From positions 1 through 64,000 of the forward strand of contig NZ_JAGHRB010000011.1 of the NCBI RefSeq assembly GCF_017743995.1: a stretch of 64,000 nucleotides of DNA, written 5' to 3'. Below, piece after piece: positions 19,953 to 28,147 of this stretch (position 1 is its first letter; each line of letters starts with the position of its first letter). The notes beneath the pieces were generated by a model that saw only the letters and a program-made list of their open reading frames with translations, was not told where the DNA came from and did no database searches. A program made the position numbers and the translations under genes. Source of the DNA: Ruegeria sp. R13_0. GTDB taxonomy: Bacteria > Pseudomonadota > Alphaproteobacteria > Rhodobacterales > Rhodobacteraceae.

Positions 19953-20696
19953 CTACATACGGGCGCTTAGCTTGCGCACCAGAACATCGTGCGAGATATC
20001 AGCGTCCATCGCCAACCGGCGCAAACCAAAATGAACATGGGCGATCTGCTGGTAGTAGCGGGTGTAGATGTAATTCGCCCCGCCCCCGGCAAGCGCCCCC
20101 AGAACCGGTACGGATTGCGCCGCCAGTTTCTGACCCAACACAACCGACAGCTTTGGCGCCACAGCCGCAATAAGTTTGTGCATGGCAGAACCTGTCAGCG
20201 TGAGGCGCACGGAAAAGAACCCCAGATCCGCTCCGTCATCGTGCGACAAGGGACCCGCAGCCGCCAACACCCGGACACAGTCGAATTTCACGTTTTCTTC
20301 AGCCGGATCAAAGCCTTCGCGCGCTGCCGCGTCCTGGATTGAGCGCAACAACATGGCCGTGGTCGCCGGCAACTCGACCAAAGCGGTAGACAGGCCACCC
20401 AATCCGCCCGCAGCGCCCATTGCCGTTGTCACCGCAGTGTTCACCCAAGGCGCCTGATCGGGCACGACCTGCCGCGATCCTTGTGCGGCCTGCATCGCCA
20501 TCCAAAGGGCTTGCTCGGTCGCTCCGGTCAAGCCGTCGCGCAGGGGTTCCGGCAGTTGGTCTAGCAGCGATTCCGCCGACCCGCCCAAAGCATTGAGCAG
20601 TTTGACACCCGCCCCACCGGCCGAGCGGTAGTGTTTCGCCAAGCGATCCAATTCCGCATCCGCATCAACACCGTCGACCAGTACAACATCCTGCAT
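19953..20696 (-). CDS. EcsC family protein
   Basis: A 247-residue protein with the EcsC-family pattern: an N-terminal helical part, a Gly/Ala-rich hydrophobic stretch (TAVTTAMGAAGGLGGLSTALVELPATTAMLLRSIQDAA, about 90-130) and a later PKLSVVLGQKLAAQSVPVLGALAGGGANYIYTRYY membrane-active segment. B. subtilis EcsC is linked to the EcsAB transporter, but no transporter is adjacent here and the function is open. Single-gene unit. Confidence 0.82.
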   Translation of the reverse strand: MQDVVLVDGVDADAELDRLAKHYRSAGGAGVKLLNALGGSAESLLDQLPEPLRDGLTGATEQALWMAMQAAQGSRQVVPDQAPWVNTAVTTAMGAAGGLGGLSTALVELPATTAMLLRSIQDAAAREGFDPAEENVKFDCVRVLAAAGPLSHDDGADLGFFSVRLTLTGSAMHKLIAAVAPKLSVVLGQKLAAQSVPVLGALAGGGANYIYTRYYQQIAHVHFGLRRLAMDADISHDVLVRKLSARM

Positions 20697-20749
20697 CCGA
20701 ACCCTCCGTTCCTTGAAAGATCGGTATTTCGGCGCGGTGTTTCAATAGC

Positions 20750-21244
20750 TCAGCGCGTCCAGCGGGTTACGGCTCCGGTGATATTGTCCCATTTTCCGGG
20801 GTTCAGGGCCATGCCCAAAACACGCTCAGGGTTGGTTGGCGGGGGCATCTCAACCCCCGTCAATGGCGTGAACCCAAAACGGGCGTAATATGGCGCGTCG
20901 CCGACCAGCATGACCCGGTCCCAACCCTTTTCCCGCCCCGTTTCAACACCGGAATGGATGAGGTAGCCGCCAAGCCCCTCGCCCTGATGCGTGGGGTGAA
21001 CTGCAACAGGACCCAACAGCAAGGCGTCATGATCGCCAACATGAACAGGCCAGAACCGGATCGCTCCGGCCAGTATTCCTTGCCCATCGCGCGCAACCAA
21101 AGACAAACCCGCAACCGGCGGCACATCATCGCGCAAACGATAAGAGGAGAGCGCCTCGCGCCCCGGCGCAAAGCACAGATCATAGAGGGCCTCGACCTCC
21201 CACCAATCCTGCGGCTCTTCCGGCCTGATCGCGAAGTGCTGCAC
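20750..21244 (-). CDS. GNAT-family N-acetyltransferase (YhbS-like)
   Basis: A 164-residue acetyl-CoA-dependent acetyltransferase. The fold order is visible: strand-helix IRPEEPQDWWEVEALYD, the LLLGPVAVHPTHQGEGLGGYLI CoA-binding loop (about 85-106), then VMLVGDAPYYARFGFTPL, the YhbS-type ending. The acceptor substrate is unknown. It is divergent from the flavin reductase gene with only about 70 bases between starts, so the two promoters overlap or abut. Confidence 0.85.
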   Translation of the reverse strand: MQHFAIRPEEPQDWWEVEALYDLCFAPGREALSSYRLRDDVPPVAGLSLVARDGQGILAGAIRFWPVHVGDHDALLLGPVAVHPTHQGEGLGGYLIHSGVETGREKGWDRVMLVGDAPYYARFGFTPLTGVEMPPPTNPERVLGMALNPGKWDNITGAVTRWTR

Positions 21245-21316
21245 GCCTGCCCTCTTTTCCTAGCTGGCAATCGCCCTAGCACTTCGTTACGCCTTGGGCA
21301 AACGCTTGGAGACCAT

Positions 21317-21922
21317 ATGTTCTATCGCCCCGAAGACGGCCACGGCCTACCGCACAACCCGTTCAACGCCATCATCACCCCGCGCCCCATCGGATGGATT
21401 TCATCACGCGACGCAAATGGGATCAACAACCTGGCCCCCTACTCTTTCTTCAACGGGGTCGCCTACACCCCGCCGCAGGTGATGTTTGCCACAACCGGAA
21501 CAAAGCACGATCAGGACGGCGGCAAAGACAGCATCGCCAATATCGAGGCAACGGGCTTATTCTGCGTGAACATCGTAGCCTTTGCCCACCGGGATGCGAT
21601 GAATGCGAGTTCAGCCGGACTGCCAAAAGATACCGACGAATTTGCCCATGCAGGCCTGACAGCGGTCGAGTGCGAAACCATCGCCTGTTCACGCGTTGCA
21701 GATGCGCCCGCTGCGCTGGAATGCAAGCTGACCGAGATCACGACCCTACCCGGTGAGGCGAACCGCGTTGTCTTTGGCGAAGTGACCGGGGTCCATCTGC
21801 GCGATGACTGCTTGAAGGATGGCAAATTCGACGTGACAACCTTCCAGCCTTTGGCGCGGCTTGGCTACCGAGACTATGCAGTTGTCACCGAGTTGTTTTC
21901 ATTGAACAGGCCTGATGATTGA
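21317..21922 (+). CDS. Flavin reductase-like domain protein (FMN-binding)
   Basis: A 201-residue protein of the flavin reductase-like family. It opens MFYRPEDGHGLPHNPFNAIITPRPIGWISS with the conserved PRPIGWIS FMN-binding segment (about 23-30), followed by NNLAPYSFFNGVAYTPPQVMF and KDSIANIEATGLFCVNIV. It probably binds FMN and transfers hydride from NAD(P)H; its partner is unknown. GGAG 8 bases upstream supports ATG 21317; longer frames upstream overlap the divergent GNAT gene and are rejected. Confidence 0.87.
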   Translation: MFYRPEDGHGLPHNPFNAIITPRPIGWISSRDANGINNLAPYSFFNGVAYTPPQVMFATTGTKHDQDGGKDSIANIEATGLFCVNIVAFAHRDAMNASSAGLPKDTDEFAHAGLTAVECETIACSRVADAPAALECKLTEITTLPGEANRVVFGEVTGVHLRDDCLKDGKFDVTTFQPLARLGYRDYAVVTELFSLNRPDD

Positions 21923-21934
21923 GGTCTGCCTCAA

Positions 21935-21994
21935 GGGGGCGCTGCCCCCGCCGCCCTGCGGGCGCCTCCCCCGGGATATTTTTAGCCAGATGAA
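21935..21994 (+). repeat. 3'-end hairpin-plus-core element, copy B
   Basis: The hairpin GGGGGC-GCT-GCCCCC (21935-21949) begins 12 bases after the flavin reductase stop. The core at 21968-21994 reads CCCCCGGGATATTTTT then AGCCAGATGAA. It faces copy C, which belongs to the convergent SulP gene, with 15 bases between the two cores. Confidence 0.8.
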
Positions 21995-22009
21995 GCAGGG
22001 GATCCTTCA

Positions 22010-22054
22010 TTCATCTGGCCAAAAAATACCTCGGAGCGCGAGGCAGAGCCTCGC
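22010..22054 (-). repeat. 3'-end hairpin-plus-core element, copy C
   Basis: Read on the minus strand, the hairpin GCGAGGC-TCT-GCCTCGC (22054-22038) begins 7 bases after the SulP stop. The core CCGAGGTATTTTTT then GGCCAGATGAA (22034-22010) follows. The stem sequence differs from copies A, B and D but keeps its pairing, which points to selection on structure. Confidence 0.78.
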
Positions 22055-22061
22055 AAATGAC

Positions 22062-23696
22062 TCAGTGGCCACCCAGGATGCCGGTACGGACCGAGTAGTC
22101 CACGGCCAAGCCGTAATCCGGGTCATCGTCGCTATCGACCATCAAGTGGCCCGCTTTGTTCAACAGCTTGTGGCAGTCGTGGCTAAGATGGCGAAGCATC
22201 ACACGCTTGCCCGCAGCCTCGTATTTTGCAGCAACGTTTTCGATGGCCTGCAGGGCGGATTGATCGACCACGCGGCTTTCGGCGAAATCCACTATGACCA
22301 CGTCGGGATCGTTCGGAACGTCGAACAGTTCGACAAATCCGTCCGACGAGCCAAAGAACAACGGCCCCTGAATTTCATAGACTTTCGCGCCCTTTTCCGT
22401 CTCAGAGTCGCGGGTGACAGCATGGATACGTTTGGCGTTGTTCCAGGCGTAGGCCAGGGCCGAAACGATCACGCCGACGACAACCGCAACCGCAAGGTCT
22501 TCCATCACCGTAACGACAGTCACCAGAACAATCACGAAGGCGTCCATCAAAGGCACCTTGCGCATGATCTTGAATGAGTTCCAGGCGAAGGTCCCGATCA
22601 CCACCATGAACATTACGCCAACCAGCGCAGCCAGCGGGATTTGCTCAATCAGCGGAGAGGCGAACAGGATGAAGATCAGAAGGAACAGCGCAGCCGCGAT
22701 ACCCGCGATCCGGGTGCGGCCGCCAGATTTCACGTTGATCATCGACTGACCGATCATGGCGCATCCACCCATGCCTCCGAAGAAGCCGGTGGCGACGTTT
22801 GCGACGCCCTGCGCGATGCATTCCTGCGAGGCTCCGCCACGCTTGTTGGTGATCTCACCCACAAGGTTCAGCGTCAGCAGCGATTCAATCAGGCCGATGG
22901 CGGCCAGAATGACAGCGTAGGGCAAAATGATCTCAAGCGTTTCAAAGTTCAACGGAACCATCGGGATGTGGAAGGCAGGCAAGCCGCCCTCAATCGAGGC
23001 CAGATCGCCGACGCGCGGCACATCTAGACCAAAGCCAATCACCAGCGCTGCAACCACCAGAATACCTGCCAGAGGGGCCGGAATGATCCGTGTGATCCGC
23101 GGCATGACCCAGATCACCGCCATAGTCAGCGCCACGAGAACCAGCATTGTATAGAGCTGCATGCCCGTGAGCCACTCGCCCCCGCTCATCCCGTGGCCGG
23201 TGTTTTCCATGGTACCAGGGACCTTAAACTGGCCCATCTGCGCCAGAAAGATCACAATCGCCAGACCGTTCACAAACCCCAGCATCACCGGATGCGGCAC
23301 AAGGCGAATGAAACGCCCCCAATGCATCGCACCAGCAATCACTTGCAGAATGCCCATCAAAACCACGGTTGCGAACAAGTACTCGACCCCGTGCTGCGCG
23401 ACCAACGCCACCATCACGACCGCCAAGGCCCCCGTCGCGCCCGAAATCATGCCCGGGCGGCCTCCGATCAGCGCAGTGATCAGGCCGACCATGAAGGCCG
23501 CGTAGAGACCGACTAGAGGATGCACACCCGCGACAAAGGCAAAGGCCACGGCCTCGGGTACCAGAGCCAGAGCAACGGTCAGACCTGACAGCAGCTCAAT
23601 CCGCAGGCGCGACACGGTCAGGCCCTCATCGGGCACCCAACGGAGATCGGGCTTGGCAATACGGTTGGCAAAGCTTGCCAGCATGGCTCGGGGCAT
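22062..23696 (-). CDS. SulP-family anion transporter with STAS domain
   Basis: A 544-residue inner-membrane permease. The N-terminal part has about 10-12 hydrophobic helices, including LSGLTVALALVPEAVAFAFVAGV (about 34-56), the conserved FVNGLAIVIFLAQMGQF, and GGMGGCAMIGQSMINVKSGGRTR. A C-terminal STAS domain (about 440-544) includes VVIVDFAESRVVDQSALQAIENVAAKYEAAGKRVMLRHLS. SulP proteins carry sulfate, bicarbonate or dicarboxylates, and the ion is not decided by sequence. It is divergent from mtnP and ends at copy C of the 3'-end repeat. Confidence 0.92.
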   Translation of the reverse strand: MPRAMLASFANRIAKPDLRWVPDEGLTVSRLRIELLSGLTVALALVPEAVAFAFVAGVHPLVGLYAAFMVGLITALIGGRPGMISGATGALAVVMVALVAQHGVEYLFATVVLMGILQVIAGAMHWGRFIRLVPHPVMLGFVNGLAIVIFLAQMGQFKVPGTMENTGHGMSGGEWLTGMQLYTMLVLVALTMAVIWVMPRITRIIPAPLAGILVVAALVIGFGLDVPRVGDLASIEGGLPAFHIPMVPLNFETLEIILPYAVILAAIGLIESLLTLNLVGEITNKRGGASQECIAQGVANVATGFFGGMGGCAMIGQSMINVKSGGRTRIAGIAAALFLLIFILFASPLIEQIPLAALVGVMFMVVIGTFAWNSFKIMRKVPLMDAFVIVLVTVVTVMEDLAVAVVVGVIVSALAYAWNNAKRIHAVTRDSETEKGAKVYEIQGPLFFGSSDGFVELFDVPNDPDVVIVDFAESRVVDQSALQAIENVAAKYEAAGKRVMLRHLSHDCHKLLNKAGHLMVDSDDDPDYGLAVDYSVRTGILGGH

Positions 23697-23914
23697 GGGA
23701 GGGTCCTGTGGGTCTTTGTGTTCGCGCGAAAGGGGGCCTTTTACCTGTCAAAGCCCCCAAGGGATACCGCGCCCAGCGGGACCCTGATATGCGTCAATCG
23801 CATAGCTTCTCAGCACGACTCGCGGCGAAAAGGTGCAAATGGCTGAGACCACTTGCCAATTTCGCCTGTGACCCGCAGAGTTTTCCCGCATGGATTGAGC
23901 AGCGGAGACCCAAC

Positions 23915-24787
23915 GTGACCCAAACAAAAATCGCCGTCATCGGCGGATCAGGCATTTACGACATCGACGGGCTGGAAAATGCGGAGTGGGTCCGGGTCGA
24001 TACGCCATGGGGGGCGCCCTCCGATGAGGTGCTGACCGGCTCATTGGACGGGGTCGACATGGTGTTCCTGCCGCGCCATGGGCGTGGACACATCCATTCA
24101 CCGACCGAAGTCCCCTATCGCGCCAATATCGACGCTCTGAAGCGGCTGGGGGTGACGGATGTGATCTCGGTCTCCGCTTGCGGATCGTTCCGCGAGCATA
24201 TGGCGCCGGGAGATTTCGTGATCGTGGATCAGTTCATCGACCGGACATTTGCACGTGAGAAAAGCTTCTTCGGAACCGGCTGCGTCGCCCATGTCAGCGT
24301 GGCGCATCCAACCTGCCCGCGCTTGTCGAATGCCTGCGAAGAGGCCGGAATAGCCGCTGGCATCACCGTGCATCACGGCGGCACCTATCTGGCGATGGAG
24401 GGGCCGCAGTTTTCGACCCTTGCCGAGTCCAAGATGTACCGCGAACAGTGGGGCTGCGATGTGATCGGCATGACCAACATGCCAGAAGCGAAACTCGCCC
24501 GCGAGGCCGAGCTTTGCTATGCCTCGGTCGCGATGGTCACCGACTATGACAGCTGGCACCCCGATCATGGCGAGGTCGACGTGACCTCGATCATCGCAAC
24601 CCTCACCGGGAATGCAGAAAAGGGCCGAGCTTTGGTCAAAGGGCTACCGGCCTTGTTGGGCCCGATCCGCACGCCCTGCCCGCATGGTTGTGACAGGGCC
24701 CTGGACCACTCGATCCTGACGGCCTCGGAAGATCGCGACCTGACCGTGCTGGCAAAGCTGGACGCGGTGGCGGGCAGGGTTCTGTAG
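23915..24787 (+). CDS. mtnP: S-methyl-5'-thioadenosine phosphorylase
   Basis: Phosphorolyses methylthioadenosine to adenine and methylthioribose-1-phosphate. It is 290 residues of the PNP/MTAP class: IAVIGGSGIYDIDGL (6-20) near the N terminus, FLPRHGRGHIHSPTEVPYRANI (phosphate and substrate loop), the MEGPQFSTLAESKMYR segment and NMPEAKLAREAELCYASVAMVTDYDSWH. A GTG start at 23915 is chosen because GGAG lies 7 bases upstream; the frame extends further but without family similarity. apt, 2 kb downstream, would recycle the adenine released. Confidence 0.93.
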   Translation: MTQTKIAVIGGSGIYDIDGLENAEWVRVDTPWGAPSDEVLTGSLDGVDMVFLPRHGRGHIHSPTEVPYRANIDALKRLGVTDVISVSACGSFREHMAPGDFVIVDQFIDRTFAREKSFFGTGCVAHVSVAHPTCPRLSNACEEAGIAAGITVHHGGTYLAMEGPQFSTLAESKMYREQWGCDVIGMTNMPEAKLAREAELCYASVAMVTDYDSWHPDHGEVDVTSIIATLTGNAEKGRALVKGLPALLGPIRTPCPHGCDRALDHSILTASEDRDLTVLAKLDAVAGRVL

Positions 24788-24789
24788 CC

Positions 24790-25626
24790 TTACTGTGGGG
24801 ACAGATTGTCCTCTACGGTCTGCCAAAAGCCATGCGACCAGAGATCATTGTGGGTGCCGCCCTCGATCATGAACAATTCCACTTCGCTACCTTCGGCAAG
24901 CGCTGTTCCGTGATGTGGCGGGACGACGATGTCCTCGGTGCCGTGAAAGATCAGCGTCGGCACCTCGATCTGGCCGATTATGTCGCGGGTGGCGAACTTG
25001 TCGTGCATGAGAAGTGAGACGGGCAGCCAAGGGTAGCGCTCGGCCGCGACATCAACGGTTGCGGTAAAGGGTGCTTCCAAGACCAGCAGTTCCGCGTCAG
25101 GGCGCTGTGCGGCAACAGCAGCCGCGACGCCAGTTCCGAGGCTCTGACCATGGAGCACAACCGATTGGCCCTGTGCGATTAACTGGTCATAAAGGGCCAG
25201 ACCGTCAGCGACGAAAGCGGCCTCGGACGGAACACCATCGCTGCCGGGGAACCCTCGATAACTGGGCGCGAGCAGACCGAAGCCGCTGTTCAGGATTTCA
25301 CGCATCCGGTCGGCGCGGTCCCCGAGATTACCGCTTTGCCCGTGGAAAAACAGAACGGTCGGTGCACCCTCAGCCACTGCAGGCGCGGACCAAACCGTCA
25401 GGTCGGTGCCATCCAGCATGGGCAGCGACAGGACCTCGACATCCGCCAAACCGACCGAACTGGGTTCAGGCAACACACCGGATGGCTTGAACAGCAGATC
25501 GCGCTGATTCACATACATATAAACCACGGCCAACACATAGAGCGCCGCAATCACCGCAATCAGGACAAACGCGCCTTTTCTAAGCCGCGCTGCGTGGTCG
25601 TGCGTCAGGTTCTGAGTCTGCTCCAT
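24790..25626 (-). CDS. Membrane-anchored alpha/beta hydrolase (BEM46/ABHD-like)
   Basis: A 278-residue protein with a single N-terminal membrane anchor (about 18-38, GAFVLIAVIAALYVLAVVYM) followed by an alpha/beta-hydrolase domain. FFHGQSGNLGDR (93-104) forms the oxyanion turn. The nucleophile elbow is GQSLG at 160-164 (Ser162). An acidic residue in FHGTEDIVVPP and His in EGGTHNDLW complete a plausible triad. The substrate is unknown. It is convergent with mtnP, the stops lying 2 bases apart. Confidence 0.87.
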   Translation of the reverse strand: MEQTQNLTHDHAARLRKGAFVLIAVIAALYVLAVVYMYVNQRDLLFKPSGVLPEPSSVGLADVEVLSLPMLDGTDLTVWSAPAVAEGAPTVLFFHGQSGNLGDRADRMREILNSGFGLLAPSYRGFPGSDGVPSEAAFVADGLALYDQLIAQGQSVVLHGQSLGTGVAAAVAAQRPDAELLVLEAPFTATVDVAAERYPWLPVSLLMHDKFATRDIIGQIEVPTLIFHGTEDIVVPPHHGTALAEGSEVELFMIEGGTHNDLWSHGFWQTVEDNLSPQ

Positions 25627-25793
25627 CGGGACCTCCGTTCAACCGTCTTATCAGTCTGGGCATCGATGCGCGGGATTCAAGAGAGATGTATCAGGCTTAA
25701 TCCGACCTTTAGAATTTCTGTGCGAGGCTGAAACTGCTTGACGACTGCTCCGTGTGAGGGCTTGCTGCGAGGCGAAAAGTAACAGGATGACCC

Positions 25794-26423
25794 ATGTCTT
25801 TAGAACTCTGGCTGGCTTTCGTGGCCGCATCGACCGCGTTGCTGCTGATCCCCGGACCGACCGTGCTGCTGGTTCTCAGCTATGCGCTATCAAAAGGGCG
25901 CAGCGTGGCGGTTGCCTCGGCCACCGGAGTTGCTGTTGGTGATCTTGTCGCAATGACAGCGTCTCTGCTGGGTTTGGGCGCTTTAGTTCTGGCCTCTGCC
26001 ACGTTGTTTTCTGTGTTGAAGTGGATCGGGGCCGCCTATCTGGTCTGGTTGGGCATCAAACTGTTGCGCAGCGCGCCATCGGGTGGGTTGAACCCGGTTG
26101 AAACAGGGCGTGATGTTACCGCGCGCGGGGTTTTCGGACATGCGGCAGCAGTTACCGCCCTGAACCCGAAATCAATCGCCTTTTTCATCGCCTTCGTCCC
26201 GCAGTTCCTGCGCCCAGCCGAGCCCTTGGGCCCTCAATTCGCGATCCTGATTGCGACCTTCGTGGGCCTCGCCTGGCTGAACGCGCTGGCCTACGCGCTT
26301 CTGGCCGATCGACTGCGGCTCATGATCGGGCGCGCTGGCGTGATCAACGCAATGACACGGTTCGGAGGTCTGGCTCTGATCGGTATGGGAGTGGCAACGG
26401 CTGTTCTGCGGCGGCCCGCCTAG
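25794..26423 (+). CDS. LysE/RhtB-family exporter
   Basis: A 209-residue inner-membrane protein with about six hydrophobic segments, the size and pattern of LysE/RhtB amino-acid or homoserine-lactone exporters. The family marker IPGPTVLLVLSYALSKGR (about 20-37) and a central ALNPKSIAFFIAFVPQF motif are present. The exported molecule is unknown. Its TAG overlaps the opposing TAG of the small RHH-like gene by 2 bases. Confidence 0.9.
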   Translation: MSLELWLAFVAASTALLLIPGPTVLLVLSYALSKGRSVAVASATGVAVGDLVAMTASLLGLGALVLASATLFSVLKWIGAAYLVWLGIKLLRSAPSGGLNPVETGRDVTARGVFGHAAAVTALNPKSIAFFIAFVPQFLRPAEPLGPQFAILIATFVGLAWLNALAYALLADRLRLMIGRAGVINAMTRFGGLALIGMGVATAVLRRPA

Positions 26424-26593
26424 TCGTCTGCGTTTTCCTTCATGAATCCGCGGATAAAGCGGCGGATTTCGCGTGCAGCTGACGTGTCCAGCTCTTTACA
26501 CAATTCGACAAAGGCATCACGTTCGTCCTTGTCCAGACGCAACACCAACTGACTGTTTTTCTTGGTAGAACCCTTACCGTCTTTCTTCGCCAC
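26420..26593 (-). CDS. Short ribbon-helix-helix-like DNA-binding protein
   Basis: A 57-residue frame with a GTG start at 26593: a basic N-terminal tail (VAKKDGKGSTKKNSQ), one strand QLVLRLDKDERDAFVELCKE, then helix SAAREIRRFIRGFMKENADD. The strand-helix-helix layout and basic tail fit a ribbon-helix-helix repressor or antitoxin. An in-frame TAG lies 6 codons upstream, so GTG is the only sensible start; AAGG is only 3 bases before it, so translation may be weak. A perfect A/T palindrome lies 42 bases upstream. The family assignment is my inference. Confidence 0.6.
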   Translation of the reverse strand: MAKKDGKGSTKKNSQLVLRLDKDERDAFVELCKELDTSAAREIRRFIRGFMKENADD

Positions 26594-26635
26594 GCGCCTT
26601 AGTCCCGCAAACTACTTGATTCTCTCCGCGATGCA

Positions 26636-26647
26636 ATGTATATACAT
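26636..26647. promoter_or_regulatory. A/T-rich palindrome, possible autoregulatory operator
   Basis: ATGTATATACAT is a perfect 12-base palindrome in an unusually A/T-rich stretch (26630-26700) between the RHH-like gene (leftward) and a rightward small frame. RHH proteins commonly bind short palindromes in their own promoters. The pairing of this site with this protein is inference. Confidence 0.4.
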
Positions 26648-26700
26648 AGCATATATGATGTAGATATCGGGCACCTAACAACAAAAAAAGGATTTTGGCA

Positions 26701-26835
26701 ATGAACCTTCATGCGGCTCAGGCATTTCTTTTGCGAGACCAGCGCAATTGGCGCAAACCCCATCTGTCGTGGCTGCCCGCCACGCTGTACCGGTACTACG
26801 GGTTATCAAAGGCTGTACCGAACCGGCGCAAATAG
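26701..26835 (+). CDS. Possible 44-residue basic peptide
   Basis: ATG at 26701 follows AAAGGA by about 10 bases and opens a 44-codon frame ([20 protein letters not shown], ending KAVPNRRK). The product would be strongly basic with several Trp/Tyr residues. It lies between the A/T-rich palindrome and apt, so it could be a leader peptide, a small partner of the RHH-like gene, or a chance frame. No family is recognised. The rest of the 26594-26917 interval shows nothing else coding. Confidence 0.3.
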   Translation: MNLHAAQAFLLRDQRNWRKPHLSWLPATLYRYYGLSKAVPNRRK

Positions 26836-26917
26836 GCGCAGGCGGCATTCTGTCCTTGCAAGGTTGACCCCAATGGGCCAAACACCCCGGCGTGTTCTGA
26901 TGCCAAAGGGGTGCCTC

Positions 26918-27457
26918 ATGTCCAGAAACAGCTCGGTCAAGGATTACATCCGAACCATCGTCGATTTCCCCCACGAAGGGATCATGTTTCGCGATGTCAC
27001 CACCCTGTTTGCCGATCCGCGCGGATTTCGCATGGCCATCGATCAGATGCTGCACCCCTATGCGGGCGAGCGGATCGACAAGGTCGTCGGGCTTGAGGCG
27101 CGAGGCTTCATCCTGGGCGGCGCTATTGCACACCAGTTGAGCGTCGGTTTCGTTCCCATCCGCAAAAAGGGTAAGCTGCCCGGCACCACGATCAGCCAGG
27201 ACTACAAGTTGGAATATGGCGAAGCGATCGTCGAGATCCACGATGACGCCATCCAAGCCGGCGAAAAGGTCTTAGTCGTCGATGACCTGCTGGCAACTGG
27301 CGGCACCGCTGGCGCTGGCATCAAACTGATCGAACGGTTGGGGGGCGAGATCATCTCTTGCGCGTTTATTGTGGACCTCCCGGAACTGGGCGGGCGCCAA
27401 GTGCTTGAGGATATGGGCATGGATGTTCATGTCCTATGTGAATTCGAAGGTCTGTGA
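26918..27457 (+). CDS. apt: Adenine phosphoribosyltransferase
   Basis: Converts adenine and PRPP to AMP. It is 179 residues, the normal length, with [20 protein letters not shown] near the N terminus, [16 protein letters not shown] (about 57-72), the KKGKLPG loop, and the PRPP-binding signature [18 protein letters not shown] (about 117-134). ATG 26918 is chosen for the AGGGG 8 bases upstream; a start six codons earlier lacks one. It salvages adenine such as that released by MtnP. Confidence 0.95.
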   Translation: MSRNSSVKDYIRTIVDFPHEGIMFRDVTTLFADPRGFRMAIDQMLHPYAGERIDKVVGLEARGFILGGAIAHQLSVGFVPIRKKGKLPGTTISQDYKLEYGEAIVEIHDDAIQAGEKVLVVDDLLATGGTAGAGIKLIERLGGEIISCAFIVDLPELGGRQVLEDMGMDVHVLCEFEGL

Positions 27458-27492
27458 GCCGAAAAAACTCACATATTATTGTATTGAAATTT

Positions 27493-27519
27493 GAAACAGC
27501 GTTGGCTTAGCGCTGTTTC
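27493..27519 (+). terminator. Stem-loop after apt
   Basis: GAAACAGCG and CGCTGTTTC form a perfect 9-base stem with a 9-base loop, 35 bases after the apt stop. No T run follows, so it may be a weak or Rho-assisted terminator, or an mRNA 3' stabiliser. Confidence 0.4.
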
Positions 27520-27626
27520 GTGACTGTTCAAGGCAATTCTTTGCGCTTAAGACGTGATCCGAACGCGTTGAGCGCCGTACCCCGATTGATGCTGCTTGAA
27601 GCATTTCTAATTTGGGAGACCACAAA

Positions 27627-28109
27627 ATGTTCCGCAAACTCGCAGTCGCTAGCGTCGCAACGATCCTGTTGGGCACATCCGCAATGGCAGACGGTCATGG
27701 CAAAGACATCGTCGATACCGCCGTATCAGCCGGTAGCTTCGAAACCCTCGTCGCCGCCGTTCAAGCCGCCGAGCTGGTAGACACGCTGAAAGGCGAAGGT
27801 CCGTTCACCGTGTTCGCTCCGACGGATGAAGCATTCGCAGCCCTGCCTGAGGGCACAGTGGCCGACCTGCTGAAGCCTGAAAACAAAGACCAGTTGGTTG
27901 CCGTGCTGACCTATCATGTAGTTCCGGGCAAAGTGATGTCGGGCGATCTGTCCGATGACATGACCGCAGCCACGGTACAGGGCGGCGACATCACGATTGA
28001 TCTGGATTCGGGCGTGATGGTGAATGACGCCAACGTCGTTCAGGCTGATATCGAGACATCAAACGGCGTGATCCACGTGATCGACAAGGTCATTCTGCCC
28101 GCGTCGTAA
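27627..28109 (+). CDS. Secreted fasciclin (FAS1) domain protein
   Basis: A 160-residue exported protein. The signal peptide is [21 protein letters not shown] (cleavage about 21), followed by one FAS1 domain: [48 protein letters not shown], then [11 protein letters not shown] and the closing [16 protein letters not shown]1 domains take part in adhesion. GGGAG 8 bases before ATG 27627 decides the start. It is read alone; a stem-loop separates it from apt. Confidence 0.93.
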   Translation: MFRKLAVASVATILLGTSAMADGHGKDIVDTAVSAGSFETLVAAVQAAELVDTLKGEGPFTVFAPTDEAFAALPEGTVADLLKPENKDQLVAVLTYHVVPGKVMSGDLSDDMTAATVQGGDITIDLDSGVMVNDANVVQADIETSNGVIHVIDKVILPAS

Positions 28110-28116
28110 AGCAATC

Positions 28117-28147
28117 AGACACGGTCCGGACTGCTCGGGCCGTGTCT
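28117..28147. terminator. Stem-loop between convergent fasciclin and FAD-oxidase genes
   Basis: AGACACGG and CCGTGTCT (28117-28124 and 28140-28147) form an 8-base stem just after the fasciclin stop, touching the stop codon of the opposing gene at 28146. The lack of T runs leaves its strength open. Confidence 0.45.

Noticed and set aside
20954-21316. Upstream extension of the flavin reductase frame
   Set aside because: Overlaps the divergent GNAT gene and shows no family likeness; the Shine-Dalgarno supports ATG 21317.
23788-23804. TATGCG-TCAAT-CGCATA inverted repeat between sulP and mtnP
   Set aside because: A 6-base arm with a 5-base spacer is common by chance in 64 kb. It may be an operator but nothing supports it further.
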